From Lentzea tibetensis (GTDB lineage Bacteria > Actinomycetota > Actinomycetes > Mycobacteriales > Pseudonocardiaceae), in assembly GCF_007845675.1 (NCBI RefSeq), contig NZ_VOBR01000032.1:1-64000 (forward strand): DNA of 64,000 nucleotides, read 5' to 3'. Positions 35,258 through 42,940 of this stretch are shown in pieces; within the stretch, counting starts at the first letter, position 1, and the number at the start of each line of letters is the position of its first letter. The position numbers and the translations under genes were made by a program. The notes under the pieces were generated by a model, which saw nothing but the letters and a program-made list of their open reading frames with translations, was not told the DNA's origin and did no database searches.

Positions 35258-35647
35258 TCAGGCCTTGTCCTCGACCGGCGCGTTCACGTCGGTCGGGAGG
35301 GCGTTGCGCGCGATCTCGACCAGCGCGGAGAACGCGTTGGCGTCGGTGACGGCGAGGTCCGCGAGGATCTTGCGGTCGACCTCGACACCCGCGAGCTTCA
35401 GGCCCTGGATGAAGCGGTTGTAGGTGATGCCGTTCTGGCGCGCACCGGCGTTGATGCGCTGGATCCAGAGCTTGCGGAAGTCACCCTTGCGCGCACGACG
35501 GTCGCGGTACGCGTAGTTGAGCGAGTGGAGCACCTGCTCCTTGGCCTTGCGGTACAGCCTCGAGCGCTGGCCGCGGTAACCGCTGGCCAGCTCAAGGGTG
35601 GTACGGCGCTTCTTCTGGGCATTCACAGCCCGCTTGACGCGTGCCAC
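35258..35647 (-). CDS. rplT: 50S ribosomal protein L20
   Basis: Binds 23S rRNA early in 50S assembly. The 129-residue product has the basic N-terminus [70 protein letters not shown] and the globular [26 protein letters not shown] 35647 starts it. It is the last gene of infC-rpmI-rplT; L20 often represses this operon through its leader. Confidence 0.97.
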   Translation of the reverse strand: MARVKRAVNAQKKRRTTLELASGYRGQRSRLYRKAKEQVLHSLNYAYRDRRARKGDFRKLWIQRINAGARQNGITYNRFIQGLKLAGVEVDRKILADLAVTDANAFSALVEIARNALPTDVNAPVEDKA

Positions 35648-35707
35648 GGGTCCATCCTGTCGATCTCAAGGGCGTCGGGGGCCCGGATTGCTAAAGGGGA
35701 TCGCTGG

Positions 35708-35902
35708 TCAGAGACCGAGCAGCTTCTTGATGCGCGGAGCGTCGTGCGGGGTGACCTCGGCCGTACCGCTCAAACGCCGCGTCACACGGCTGGACTTCTT
35801 CTCCAGGATGTGGCGCTTGCCGGCCTTCTCACGAACCAGCTTGCCGCTGCCGGTGACCTTGAACCGCTTCGAGGTCCCGCTGTGCGTCTTGTTCTTCGGC
35901 AT
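35708..35902 (-). CDS. rpmI: 50S ribosomal protein L35
   Basis: Product of 64 residues, [46 protein letters not shown] and so on, a complete L35. It lies between infC and rplT in the usual order. Confidence 0.97.
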   Translation of the reverse strand: MPKNKTHSGTSKRFKVTGSGKLVREKAGKRHILEKKSSRVTRRLSGTAEVTPHDAPRIKKLLGL

Positions 35903-35951
35903 TTCCGTCCTCGTCTCGTGCTGCCACCGGGTCGGGGGCGGCCATGCGTCC

Positions 35952-36566
35952 TTACTCTTCGGAAGCGGTGTCGGTCTCGGTGTCCGAGACCTGGTCCTCT
36001 TCCTGCTTGACCGGACGCGCCTTGATGTTCTTGTGCGGCGCCAACACCATGATCATGTTGCGGCCGTCCTGCTTGGGGTTCGACTCCACGAAGCCCAGCT
36101 CCGCGACGTCCTCCGCCAGCCTCTGCAAGAGGCGGTAACCGAGCTCGGGGCGCGACTGCTCGCGACCGCGGAACATGATGGTCACCTTGACCTTGTTCCC
36201 GTGCGAGAGGAAGCGGGCCACGTGGCCCTTCTTCGTCAGGTAGTCGTGCGGGTCGATCTTCGGGCGGAGCTTCTGCTCCTTGATGACCGTCAGCTGCTGG
36301 TTCCGACGCGACTCGCGAGCCTTCTGCGCGGTCTCGTACTTGAACTTGCCGTAGTCCATGAGCTTGCAGACCGGCGGTCGAGCCTGCGCGGCGACCTCGA
36401 CGAGGTCCAGATCCGCTTCCTGCGCGAGTCGGAGCGCGTCCTCGATGCGAACGATCCCGACCTGCTCACCATTCGGCCCGACAAGACGGACCTCCGGCAC
36501 CCGAATGCGGTCGTTGATGCGCGGCTCGGTGCTGACGGGAGCACCTCGGTTCGAGGGACTTGTCAT
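35952..36566 (-). CDS. infC: translation initiation factor IF-3
   Basis: Prevents 70S association and checks initiator tRNA pairing. The 204-residue product has the N-terminal domain ([24 protein letters not shown]...[28 protein letters not shown]) and the C-terminal domain ([52 protein letters not shown]). An acidic tail ([16 protein letters not shown]) extends it beyond the E. coli protein. ATG 36566 has AAAGGA upstream, so initiation here is conventional rather than the AUU of enterics. Confidence 0.97.
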   Translation of the reverse strand: MTSPSNRGAPVSTEPRINDRIRVPEVRLVGPNGEQVGIVRIEDALRLAQEADLDLVEVAAQARPPVCKLMDYGKFKYETAQKARESRRNQQLTVIKEQKLRPKIDPHDYLTKKGHVARFLSHGNKVKVTIMFRGREQSRPELGYRLLQRLAEDVAELGFVESNPKQDGRNMIMVLAPHKNIKARPVKQEEDQVSDTETDTASEE

Positions 36567-36603
36567 TCACGTCCTTTGCGACTCGTTGTGCGCCAAAAGA
36601 CAA

Positions 36604-36633
36604 GAGCCCCACGTCATCACTGACGAGGGGCCC
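36604..36633 (-). promoter_or_regulatory. infC leader attenuator hairpin
   Basis: GAGCCCCACGTCA (36604-36616) pairs with TGACGAGGGGCCC (36621-36633) around TCAC. On the minus strand the stem is followed by TTGTCTTTT, so it forms a complete intrinsic terminator about 40 bases ahead of infC. A terminator in this leader fits L20- or translation-controlled attenuation of infC-rpmI-rplT. Confidence 0.75.
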
Positions 36634-36776
36634 GCTTCCGACCGATCGCACACCGCACAAGGACACGTGTCCCCTAGTGGGATGGACCGGACCCGGCCAC
36701 CTGAAAACGGTGGTCGCGGGTGGGAGCGGGGCTCCACTTGCCGCCCCCGCACTAACGAGGGCTGGTCGCGCCGGAA

Positions 36777-36785
36777 ATAGTAGCA
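36777..36785 (-). promoter_or_regulatory. candidate infC operon promoter (extended -10)
   Basis: Minus-strand TGCTACTAT (36785-36777) is an extended -10. A perfect TTGACA lies just upstream but with only 11 bases of spacing, so it probably is not the -35 used. The leader to the infC ATG would be about 200 bases and includes the attenuator. Confidence 0.4.
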
Positions 36786-36836
36786 GACGGACTTGTCAAC
36801 CCCCGAATCGCCGGGTGGTCGGAGCCGCTTGCTTGA

Positions 36837-37187
36837 ATGGTGCGCGTGACCGACCAGCAGGAAGACAGCGTGCGCGACCTCGGCGACGTCCCCAGCATCG
36901 AGGTGATCAGCCGGGCCGCGGTGATGCTGCTCTCGGCCTCAGCGGAACGCCTGGGGCTCGCCGACCCGGACCCCGACAACTCGCCCCGCCGCGACCTCGA
37001 CGAGGCCCGCAGGCTCATCACCGCGCTCGCCGGGCTCGTGACCGCCGCGTCCGAGTACCTCGGGCCGCACGCCGCTCCGCTGAAGGACGGCCTGCAGTCC
37101 GTGCAGCGCGCGTTCCGCGAGACCTCCGCCGTGCCGGACGAGCCGGGCCAGGGCCCCGGCGAGAAGTTCACCGGTCCCGTTTACTAG
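36837..37187 (+). CDS. DUF1844 family protein
   Basis: Product of 116 residues with the DUF1844 pattern DVPSIEVISRAAVMLLSASAERLGLAD...RRDLDEARRLITALAGLVTAASEYLGPHAAPLKDGLQSVQRAFRE, a small helical soluble protein of unknown role that is regularly found beside infC in actinobacteria. ATG 36837 or GTG 36846 could start it; no clear ribosome-binding site is visible. Its stop shares CTAG with the convergent membrane protein. Confidence 0.85.
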   Translation: MVRVTDQQEDSVRDLGDVPSIEVISRAAVMLLSASAERLGLADPDPDNSPRRDLDEARRLITALAGLVTAASEYLGPHAAPLKDGLQSVQRAFRETSAVPDEPGQGPGEKFTGPVY

Positions 37188-37777
37188 CGCAAGCCCAGAG
37201 CGGACAGTTCGCGGCGCGCGAGCGCCGCGATCACCTCGTCGTCCCCGCGCCGCCACGCCTCCGCGGGGTCGTCGGAGAACCGCGCCAGCTGACGAGCGGG
37301 CAACGAGCTCAACGCGCGCAGGGCCAGCAGGTCCGAGAACCCGGCGACCTGCAGCCGTCGCGCCGCGCCCGCGCGCAGTGCGAACCGCAGCCGCAGCGGC
37401 AACCAGGTGATCAGGAGGAACGCGAGCGGCAACGCGATCAGCGCCACCTGGAGCCAGAACGCCGTGTCCTGCACCACAGAGATCTGCGCGTTCCCCGCAC
37501 CGATCAACGTCTCCCCCGCTCGGGTGCCTCCACCCAGAGCGCCGGACAGATCATCACCCACCAGCGGCACCCCGCGGGCCTTGTCCGCGGCACCGGTGAA
37601 CGCGTCCCTGATGCCGGATCCCGCGTTCACCAGCCCGTCGCCCGGCGCGCGCAGGTCCAGCACCGCGTCGTGCGCCGTCACGGCGATCCAGATCCACAGC
37701 GCCGCCCAGCCGAGCGCGACGAGATCGAAGATCACTTGCAGGCCGAAGCGGGTCGGGTTGTCGGCGTACCACTTCAC
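37184..37777 (-). CDS. two-helix membrane protein of unknown function
   Basis: Product of 197 residues from GTG 37777 (VKWYADNPTRFG), which has GGAGG 7 bases upstream; an in-frame start at 37843 lies across the promoter. Helices are at about 12-36 (FGLQVIFDLVALGWAALWIWIAVTA) and about 105-130 (FWLQVALIALPLAFLLITWLPLRL). The 70-residue loop between is glycine-rich, and the C-terminal cytoplasmic tail is arginine-rich (AARRLQVAGFSDLLALRALSSLPARQL). The architecture is common in actinomycetes but unassigned. Confidence 0.7.
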   Translation of the reverse strand: MKWYADNPTRFGLQVIFDLVALGWAALWIWIAVTAHDAVLDLRAPGDGLVNAGSGIRDAFTGAADKARGVPLVGDDLSGALGGGTRAGETLIGAGNAQISVVQDTAFWLQVALIALPLAFLLITWLPLRLRFALRAGAARRLQVAGFSDLLALRALSSLPARQLARFSDDPAEAWRRGDDEVIAALARRELSALGLR

Positions 37778-37818
37778 GGTTGGGCCTCCTGGACGATCTT
37801 TTCGAAAACCAGTGATGC

Positions 37819-37831
37819 GGAAGCGCTTTCC
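37819..37831. promoter_or_regulatory. palindromic operator-like site ahead of the subtilase
   Basis: GGAAGCGCTTTCC, near-perfect around AAGCGCTT, resembles LacI-family sites of actinomycetes. It lies in the intergenic region shared by the subtilase (plus, ATG 37878) and the membrane protein (minus, GTG 37777), and could act on either. Confidence 0.45.
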
Positions 37832-37877
37832 CCATACCCTCACGCGCGGTAGATCACTACACGATGGGGGATCCCTG

Positions 37878-39371
37878 ATGGGGAGTTTTCACAGACGGCT
37901 CGCCGGTGCGGGTGCGATCGCGATCGCGCTGACCGCCTTCGCGACCGTTCCCGCGTTCGCGGCGCCGGCTGAGGCCAAGAGCACCGCGATCGACGGCAGC
38001 TACATCGTCGTGCTGAAGGACGGCCCGCAGACCGCGGACGCGCTCGCGGCGAAGGTGGACGCCAAGATCGAGCACAGGTACAGCAGCGCGCTGCACGGCT
38101 TCGCCGGCAAGATGACGGCGGATGCCGCCGCGAAGCTCGCAGCCGACCCGGCGGTCAAGTCCGTCGAGCAGAACCAGACGGTCCAGCTGGCCGCCGACAA
38201 GCAGACACCGACGCCCAGCTGGGGTCTCGACCGGGTGGACCAGCGGTCCAAGAACCCGACGAACACCTACGGCTACCGCGGCACCGCGAGCAACGTGCAC
38301 GCGTACATCATCGACACCGGCATCAAGGTCGACCACCCCGAGTTCAGCGGCCGGGCGACCTGGAACTTCAACGGCGTCGACACCAACAACACGGACTGCA
38401 ACGGCCACGGCACGCACGTCGCCGGCACCGTCGGCGGTTCGTCCGTCGGCCTGGCGAAGGCCGTGAAGCTGCACGCCGTCAAGGTGCTCAACTGCAGCGG
38501 CGGTGGTGACTGGGCAGGCGTCATCGCCGGCATCGACTGGGTCACCGCGAACGCCGTCAAGCCGGCCGTCGCGAACATGAGCCTCGGTGGCAGCGCCATC
38601 GCGGCCGTCGACACCGCGGTGCGCAACTCGATCGCCTCCGGCGTCACCTACGCGGTGGCGTCCATGAACTTCGGCCTGGACGCCTGCAACTACTCGCCGG
38701 CCCGCGTCGCCGAGGCGATCACCGTCAACGCGACGGACAACCAGGACAAGCGCGCGTCCTTCTCCAACTACGGCGCCTGCACCGACCTGTTCGCGCCGGG
38801 CGTCGACATCACGTCGTCGTGGAACAACAACGGCTACCTGACCATCAGCGGCACGTCGATGGCGACGCCGCACGTGGTCGGCGCGGCGGCGCTGTACCTG
38901 GCCGACAACCCCGCTGCCACGCCGCAGCAGGTGTCGGACCACATCACCAACTCCGCCACCAAGAACGTGGTCGTCGACCCCGTCGGCTCGCCGAACAAGC
39001 TCCTGCACGTCAACGGTGAGCCCGACCTCGTCTCCGGCCCGGACCGCCTGGTCCCCGGTGACAGCCTGGAGGCCGACGAGCGCATCACGTCGCCCAACGG
39101 CCAGCACTTCCTGATCCTGCAGAACGACGACAACCTGGTGCTGTACAACAACGGCACCCCGAAGTTCGCCACCGCGACGAACAACCAGGGCTCCAAGCTG
39201 GTGTTCATGCAGCACGACGGCAACTTCGTGCTGTACGACGAGAACGGCCGCCCGCTGTGGGCGACCGGAACCGGTGGCACGTCGGGCACGCGGATCATCG
39301 TCGAGGACAACGGCCAGCTCGTGCTCTACGGCGAGAGCTACGCCAAGGTGTGGGTCTCCCACACGGTCTAG
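37878..39371 (+). CDS. secreted subtilisin-like protease (S8) with bulb-type lectin domain
   Basis: Exported serine protease of 497 residues. The signal peptide is residues 1 to about 29 (ends VPAFAAP). An I9 propeptide follows at about 40-104 (GSYIVVLKDGP...SVEQNQTVQL). The proteinase K-like domain has D146 (IIDTGIKVDHPEF), H177 (NGHGTHVAG) and S327 (SGTSMATPHVVG). The oxyanion asparagine is N264 in AVASMNFG, where the usual AAGN context is altered. From about 385 a B-lectin (mannose-binding bulb-type) domain has the repeated QxDxNxVxY pattern (QNDDNLVLY, QHDGNFVLY, EDNGQLVLY), suggesting glycan targeting. ATG 37878 is the start. Confidence 0.93.
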   Translation: MGSFHRRLAGAGAIAIALTAFATVPAFAAPAEAKSTAIDGSYIVVLKDGPQTADALAAKVDAKIEHRYSSALHGFAGKMTADAAAKLAADPAVKSVEQNQTVQLAADKQTPTPSWGLDRVDQRSKNPTNTYGYRGTASNVHAYIIDTGIKVDHPEFSGRATWNFNGVDTNNTDCNGHGTHVAGTVGGSSVGLAKAVKLHAVKVLNCSGGGDWAGVIAGIDWVTANAVKPAVANMSLGGSAIAAVDTAVRNSIASGVTYAVASMNFGLDACNYSPARVAEAITVNATDNQDKRASFSNYGACTDLFAPGVDITSSWNNNGYLTISGTSMATPHVVGAAALYLADNPAATPQQVSDHITNSATKNVVVDPVGSPNKLLHVNGEPDLVSGPDRLVPGDSLEADERITSPNGQHFLILQNDDNLVLYNNGTPKFATATNNQGSKLVFMQHDGNFVLYDENGRPLWATGTGGTSGTRIIVEDNGQLVLYGESYAKVWVSHTV

Positions 39372-39386
39372 CCAACAGGGCGTGAA

Positions 39387-39420
39387 GAAGGGGGGAGCTT
39401 CCGCGGAAGCTCCCCCCTTC
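39387..39420. terminator. perfect palindromic bidirectional terminator
   Basis: A 34-bp perfect palindrome centred on CCGCGG (left half GAAGGGGGGAGCTTCCG). It sits between the convergent subtilase and RidA genes. Confidence 0.85.
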
Positions 39421-39432
39421 GGCGTTTCCCAG

Positions 39433-39816
39433 CTAGTCCAGCACGGCCAGCGCGTCGATCTCGACGAGCAGGCCCGCGGGCAGGCCGACGTAGATGGTCG
39501 TGCGAGCCGGCGCGGCGGGACCGGTGAAGATCTCGTCCCACACGCCGTTCATCTCACCGAACTGCGACACGTCGGTGAGGAACACGCGCAGCATCACGAC
39601 GTCGTCCAGCGACGCGCCGCCCGCCTTCAGCACGGTCTCGATGTTCTTGAACGTCTGCCGCGTCTGCTCGGCGACGGTCGTGCCCACGACGGTGCCGGTG
39701 GCGGCGTCGAACGCCACCTGGCCGGCCACCTGCAGGATGTTGCCCTTGCGGACGCCCTGCGAGAAGTTCGCCGGCGGCTTGGGCGCGTCGTCGGTGCGGA
39801 TCTCGGTCTTGGACAA
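39433..39816 (-). CDS. ridA: RidA/YjgF-family enamine deaminase
   Basis: Trimeric hydrolase of reactive enamine/imine intermediates released by PLP dehydratases. The 127-residue product has SQGVRKGNILQVAGQVAFD, QTRQTFKNIETVLKAGGASLDDVVMLRVFLTD and PARTTIYVGLPAGLLVEIDALAVL with the key arginine and glutamate. It starts at TTG 39816 preceded by AGGGGAG. It is the third gene of the kinase-iclR-ridA operon. Its presence beside a PLP ammonia-lyase supports a role in clearing that enzyme's enamine product. Confidence 0.93.
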   Translation of the reverse strand: MSKTEIRTDDAPKPPANFSQGVRKGNILQVAGQVAFDAATGTVVGTTVAEQTRQTFKNIETVLKAGGASLDDVVMLRVFLTDVSQFGEMNGVWDEIFTGPAAPARTTIYVGLPAGLLVEIDALAVLD

Positions 39817-39831
39817 GACAAACTCCCCTAA

Positions 39832-40581
39832 TCAACGTGGTGGCGCGTAACCACACTCAACCGATGCCTCCTGCGCGGTGGCGAGCAGGTCGGGCAGGTG
39901 GCCGATGAGCCCGTCGAAATCGAGCAGGACCTTCGGCACGGACATGGAAACCGCGGCGAGCACCTCGCCGCGCGCACCGCGGATCGGCGCCGCGATGCAG
40001 TGGATGAAGTCCTCGTGCTCGGCGTTGTCGACGGCGTAGCCCTTCTTCCGCACCTCGGCGAGGACGGCCAGGTACTCCTCCGGACCGGAGATCGTGTTCG
40101 CGGTCAGGCGGGGGAACTCCATGCCCGCCATGACCTTCTGCAACGCGGCGGGCGCCAGGTCGGCGAGCAGGACCTTCGCCACGGCCGTGCAGTGCAGCGG
40201 CGCGCGGCGGCCGATGCGCGAGTACATGCGCATCGGGTGGGTGCTGTCGTACTTGTCGATGTAGATCACCTCACCGTCCTCGTAGGACGCGAGGTGCACC
40301 GTGTAACCGAAGCGCGCGTTGAGCTCCCGCAGTGCGTTCTCGGACGAACGTCGCACGTCGCGCTCCTCGAGAGCGCGGTTGGCGAGGTCGAACAACGCGG
40401 TGCCGAGCCGGTAGTGGTGCACGCCGTCGCGTTGCACGAACCGGTGCGTCTCCAGGGTGCGCAGCAGCCGCAAGGTGGTCGACTTGTGCACACCGATGAC
40501 GCCCGACAGCTCGTCGAGCGTCTTCGGCCCCGTGGCGAGCTGACTGACCAGCGTCAACGCGCGGTCGAGGCTTTGACTCAT
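39832..40581 (-). CDS. IclR-family transcriptional regulator
   Basis: Product of 249 residues from ATG 40581 with GGAGG in front. The N-terminal winged helix is SQSLDRALTLVSQLATGPKTLDELSGVIGVHKSTTLRLLRTLETHRFVQRD. The C-terminal effector domain has RIGRRAPLHCTAVAKVLLA, KKGYAVDNAEHEDFIHCIAAPIRGARGEVLAAVSMS. It overlaps the kinase stop by 4 bp. It probably controls the two divergent operons; GTTGCA-AAATA-TGCAAC at 41624-41640 is the best operator candidate. Confidence 0.93.
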   Translation of the reverse strand: MSQSLDRALTLVSQLATGPKTLDELSGVIGVHKSTTLRLLRTLETHRFVQRDGVHHYRLGTALFDLANRALEERDVRRSSENALRELNARFGYTVHLASYEDGEVIYIDKYDSTHPMRMYSRIGRRAPLHCTAVAKVLLADLAPAALQKVMAGMEFPRLTANTISGPEEYLAVLAEVRKKGYAVDNAEHEDFIHCIAAPIRGARGEVLAAVSMSVPKVLLDFDGLIGHLPDLLATAQEASVECGYAPPR

Positions 40582-41546
40582 GAAACCTCCAGGCGGGCGG
40601 CGGCCCACACTTCCGGATCCGCTTCCAGCAACGGGTCCGTGACGTGGGCGGGCAGCGGTGAGCCCACGTCTTCAGTGGTCAACAGTGCGGCCGCGGCCTG
40701 CAGGTGCCCGGCGCGCAACCGGGTGCGCGAGGAGCACCCGGCGAGTGTGGCGGCGAGGAAACCGGCCGCGAACGCGTCGCCCGCGCCCACGGGCTCGACC
40801 ACGTCGACCCGCAGCGCGGGTTCGAAGTGGGAGCAGCCGTCCTCGACGAGCGTGGCGCCCGCGGATCCCTGCTTGACGACGATGCTGCGCGGGCCGGGCA
40901 GGTAGGCGCGCAGCCGCGCGGGATCCCCGGTGCCCCAGACGATCTCGGCCTCGTCGGCGCCTGCCAGCACCACGTCGGCCATGTCGGCGAGCTCGCGCAG
41001 CACGGACGGATCGCGGTCGGCCCACAGCGCGGGCCGCCAGTTGAGGTCGAACGAGATCTGGAAACCGTGGCGCGGTCTGCGCAGCAACTCGCGCAGCATC
41101 GCCAGGCATGTGTCGGACAGCGCCGGGGTAATTCCACTGACGTGCACCAACCGCACCGAGCCGAGACTGAGCCGGTCGATCATCTCCAGACCCATGCCGG
41201 AGGCCGCCGACCCGCGCCGGTAGTACCGGACGGCGCTGCCCGCGGCGGACGCTTCCTTGACGTAGAGGCCGGTCGGCCTGGTCGGGTCGATCCGCACGAG
41301 GGAGACGTCGACGCCCGCAGCGCCGACGGTGTCGAGCACGGCCCGGCCGAACGCGTCGTCACCGACCGCGCTGACCCAGCTCGACTGCACACCGAGACGG
41401 GCGAGGTGGCAGGCGACGTTCGACTCGGCTCCCCCGATCGCGCGATGCCACGTGCGCACCTCGTGCACGGGACCGGGTTCTGCCGGGACCATCACCACCA
41501 TGGTCTCGCCGAGACACACCACGCCGCCAACCTGCTCGAACCGCAT
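40578..41546 (-). CDS. kdgK: PfkB-family sugar kinase, 2-keto-3-deoxygluconate kinase type
   Basis: Ribokinase-fold kinase of 322 residues. It begins VVCLGETMVVMVPAEPGPV and has AIGGAESNVACHLARLGVQSSWVSAVGDDAFGRAV, GLYVKEASAAGSAVRYYRRGSAAS (YYR as in KDG kinases), FDLNWRPALW, IVVKQGSAGATLV, and the PfkB signature VVEPVGAGDAFAAGFLAA with the catalytic aspartate. KDG kinase is the most likely activity; other keto-sugar kinases are possible. ATG 41546 has GGAG upstream. It is first in the kinase-iclR-ridA operon and divergent from the ammonia-lyase operon. Confidence 0.85.
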   Translation of the reverse strand: MRFEQVGGVVCLGETMVVMVPAEPGPVHEVRTWHRAIGGAESNVACHLARLGVQSSWVSAVGDDAFGRAVLDTVGAAGVDVSLVRIDPTRPTGLYVKEASAAGSAVRYYRRGSAASGMGLEMIDRLSLGSVRLVHVSGITPALSDTCLAMLRELLRRPRHGFQISFDLNWRPALWADRDPSVLRELADMADVVLAGADEAEIVWGTGDPARLRAYLPGPRSIVVKQGSAGATLVEDGCSHFEPALRVDVVEPVGAGDAFAAGFLAATLAGCSSRTRLRAGHLQAAAALLTTEDVGSPLPAHVTDPLLEADPEVWAAARLEVS

Positions 41547-41568
41547 GCGTTCTCCAGTACTCGTTCCG

Positions 41569-41597
41569 TTGACGGCGGAGCACCTGAATGCTACACA
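41569..41597 (+). promoter_or_regulatory. promoter of the ammonia-lyase operon
   Basis: TTGACG (41569-41574), a 17-base spacer and TACACA (41592-41597) would start transcription near 41604, 30 bases before the ATG at 41634. Confidence 0.5.
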
Positions 41598-41623
41598 CTC
41601 CAACATCACATCGCGCAATGGGA

Positions 41624-41640
41624 GTTGCAAAATATGCAAC
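41624..41640. promoter_or_regulatory. candidate IclR operator over a start codon
   Basis: GTTGCA-AAATA-TGCAAC is a perfect 6-bp inverted repeat with a 5-bp centre. It covers the ATG at 41634 and lies within the 87 bp that separate the two divergent operons, one of which encodes an IclR-type regulator. Confidence 0.5.
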
Positions 41641-42929
41641 AAGTCGGGATCAACTCGTCCGCAGTAGCCGCGATCGGAGACGAACGCGTCGGCTGGCGCT
41701 TCAAGGGCCTGCCGTCGGACGCGTTCGGCCAGAGCATCCGCGAGACCGCCGGTCAGCGTCTCGACCTGTTCGCCGACGAGTTCGTCGGCCCGCTGGTCGT
41801 GCTCGACGCGGCGGCCCTCGACCACAACCTGACAACGATGGCGAAGTGGTGCGCCGCGCACGGCGTCGAGCTGGCGCCGCACGGCAAGACGACGATGGCG
41901 CCGCAGCTGTTCCAGCGGCAGCTCGAACACGGCGCGTGGGGCATCACGGCCGCGAACGCGAGCCAGCTGCGCGTGTACCGGGCGTTCGGGGTGAGTCGGG
42001 TGCTGCTCGCCAACCAGCTGCTCGACCCGGCCGCGCTGCGCTGGGTGGCCGCCGAGCTGGACCACGACACGAGCTTCGAGTTCTCCTGCTGGGTCGACTC
42101 GGAGGCCGGCGTCTCGCTGATGGCCGAGACGCTGCAGGAGATCTCCCCCGGCCGCCCGATCGACGTGCTCGTCGAGCTCGGCGCACCCGGCGGACGAACC
42201 GGCGCGCGTGACGTCGACACCGCGCTCGCCGTCGCGCGCAAGGTCACCCAGTACCCGCAGCTGCGCCTCGCGGGCGTCGGAGGCTACGAGGGCGCGCTGG
42301 CGCACGACGCGTCCGAGTCGTCCCAGTCCATTGTGGATCGCTACTTGACGGAACTGCGGGCGCTCGCGCTCCGGCTCGCCGACGACGGCCTGTTCGACGA
42401 GCTGGAGCAGGTGATCGTCACGGCGGGCGGCAGCGCGTACTTCGACCAGGTCGCCAGCACGATCACGCAGCCGTGGCCGAACGGCCTGCCGGTGGTGCCG
42501 GTGCTGCGCAGCGGCGCGTACGTCACCCACGACGACGGCTTCTACCGCGGCATCTCGCCGTTCGGCCGGATCGCGGACGCCGCGCCGTTCCGCCCGGCGC
42601 TCAAGGCGTGGGCGCAGGTGACCTCACGGCCGCAGCGCGACCTGGCGCTGCTGACGATCGGCAAACGCGACGCGTCGTTCGACGAGGGCCTGCCGGAGCC
42701 GCAGGTGCTGCGCAGGCGCGACGGCGCGACCGTTCCGCTCACCGACGCGAGGATCACCGCGCTGAACGACCAGCACGCGTTCATGGCGCTGGGCGCGGAG
42801 GCGACGGTCCGCGTGGGCGACTGGATCCAGCTGGGGCTCTCCCACCCCTGCACGGTCTTCGACAAGTGGCAGCTCATCCCCGTCGTCGACGGCACGACAG
42901 TCGTCGACCTGATCCGCACTTACTTCTAG
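41634..42929 (+). CDS. PLP-dependent D-amino acid/amino-sugar-acid ammonia-lyase (DSD1/alanine racemase fold)
   Basis: Fold-type III PLP enzyme of 431 residues. It has FVGPLVVLDAAALDHNLTTMAKWCAAHGVELAPHGKTTMAPQLFQRQL, with the Schiff-base lysine in PHGKT. Next come TAANASQLRVYRAFGVSRVLLANQLLD, LVELGAPGGRTGARDVDTAL, GVGGYEGAL and TAGGSAYFDQV. The C-terminal domain has the zinc-type ligand pattern of D-serine dehydratases and D-threonine aldolases (DQHAFM and LSHPCTVFDKW). Substrate could be D-serine, D-threonine or D-glucosaminate; the KDG-type kinase next door favours the last. ATG 41634 has GGGAG 9 bases upstream. The deacylase follows after 11 bp. Confidence 0.82.
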   Translation: MQQVGINSSAVAAIGDERVGWRFKGLPSDAFGQSIRETAGQRLDLFADEFVGPLVVLDAAALDHNLTTMAKWCAAHGVELAPHGKTTMAPQLFQRQLEHGAWGITAANASQLRVYRAFGVSRVLLANQLLDPAALRWVAAELDHDTSFEFSCWVDSEAGVSLMAETLQEISPGRPIDVLVELGAPGGRTGARDVDTALAVARKVTQYPQLRLAGVGGYEGALAHDASESSQSIVDRYLTELRALALRLADDGLFDELEQVIVTAGGSAYFDQVASTITQPWPNGLPVVPVLRSGAYVTHDDGFYRGISPFGRIADAAPFRPALKAWAQVTSRPQRDLALLTIGKRDASFDEGLPEPQVLRRRDGATVPLTDARITALNDQHAFMALGAEATVRVGDWIQLGLSHPCTVFDKWQLIPVVDGTTVVDLIRTYF

Positions 42930-42940
42930 GGGGCGGCGAA

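Noticed and set aside
36777-36795. TTGACA as the -35 of the infC promoter
   Set aside because: The perfect TTGACA is only 11 bases from TACTAT. The spacing is too short, so the extended -10 was preferred.
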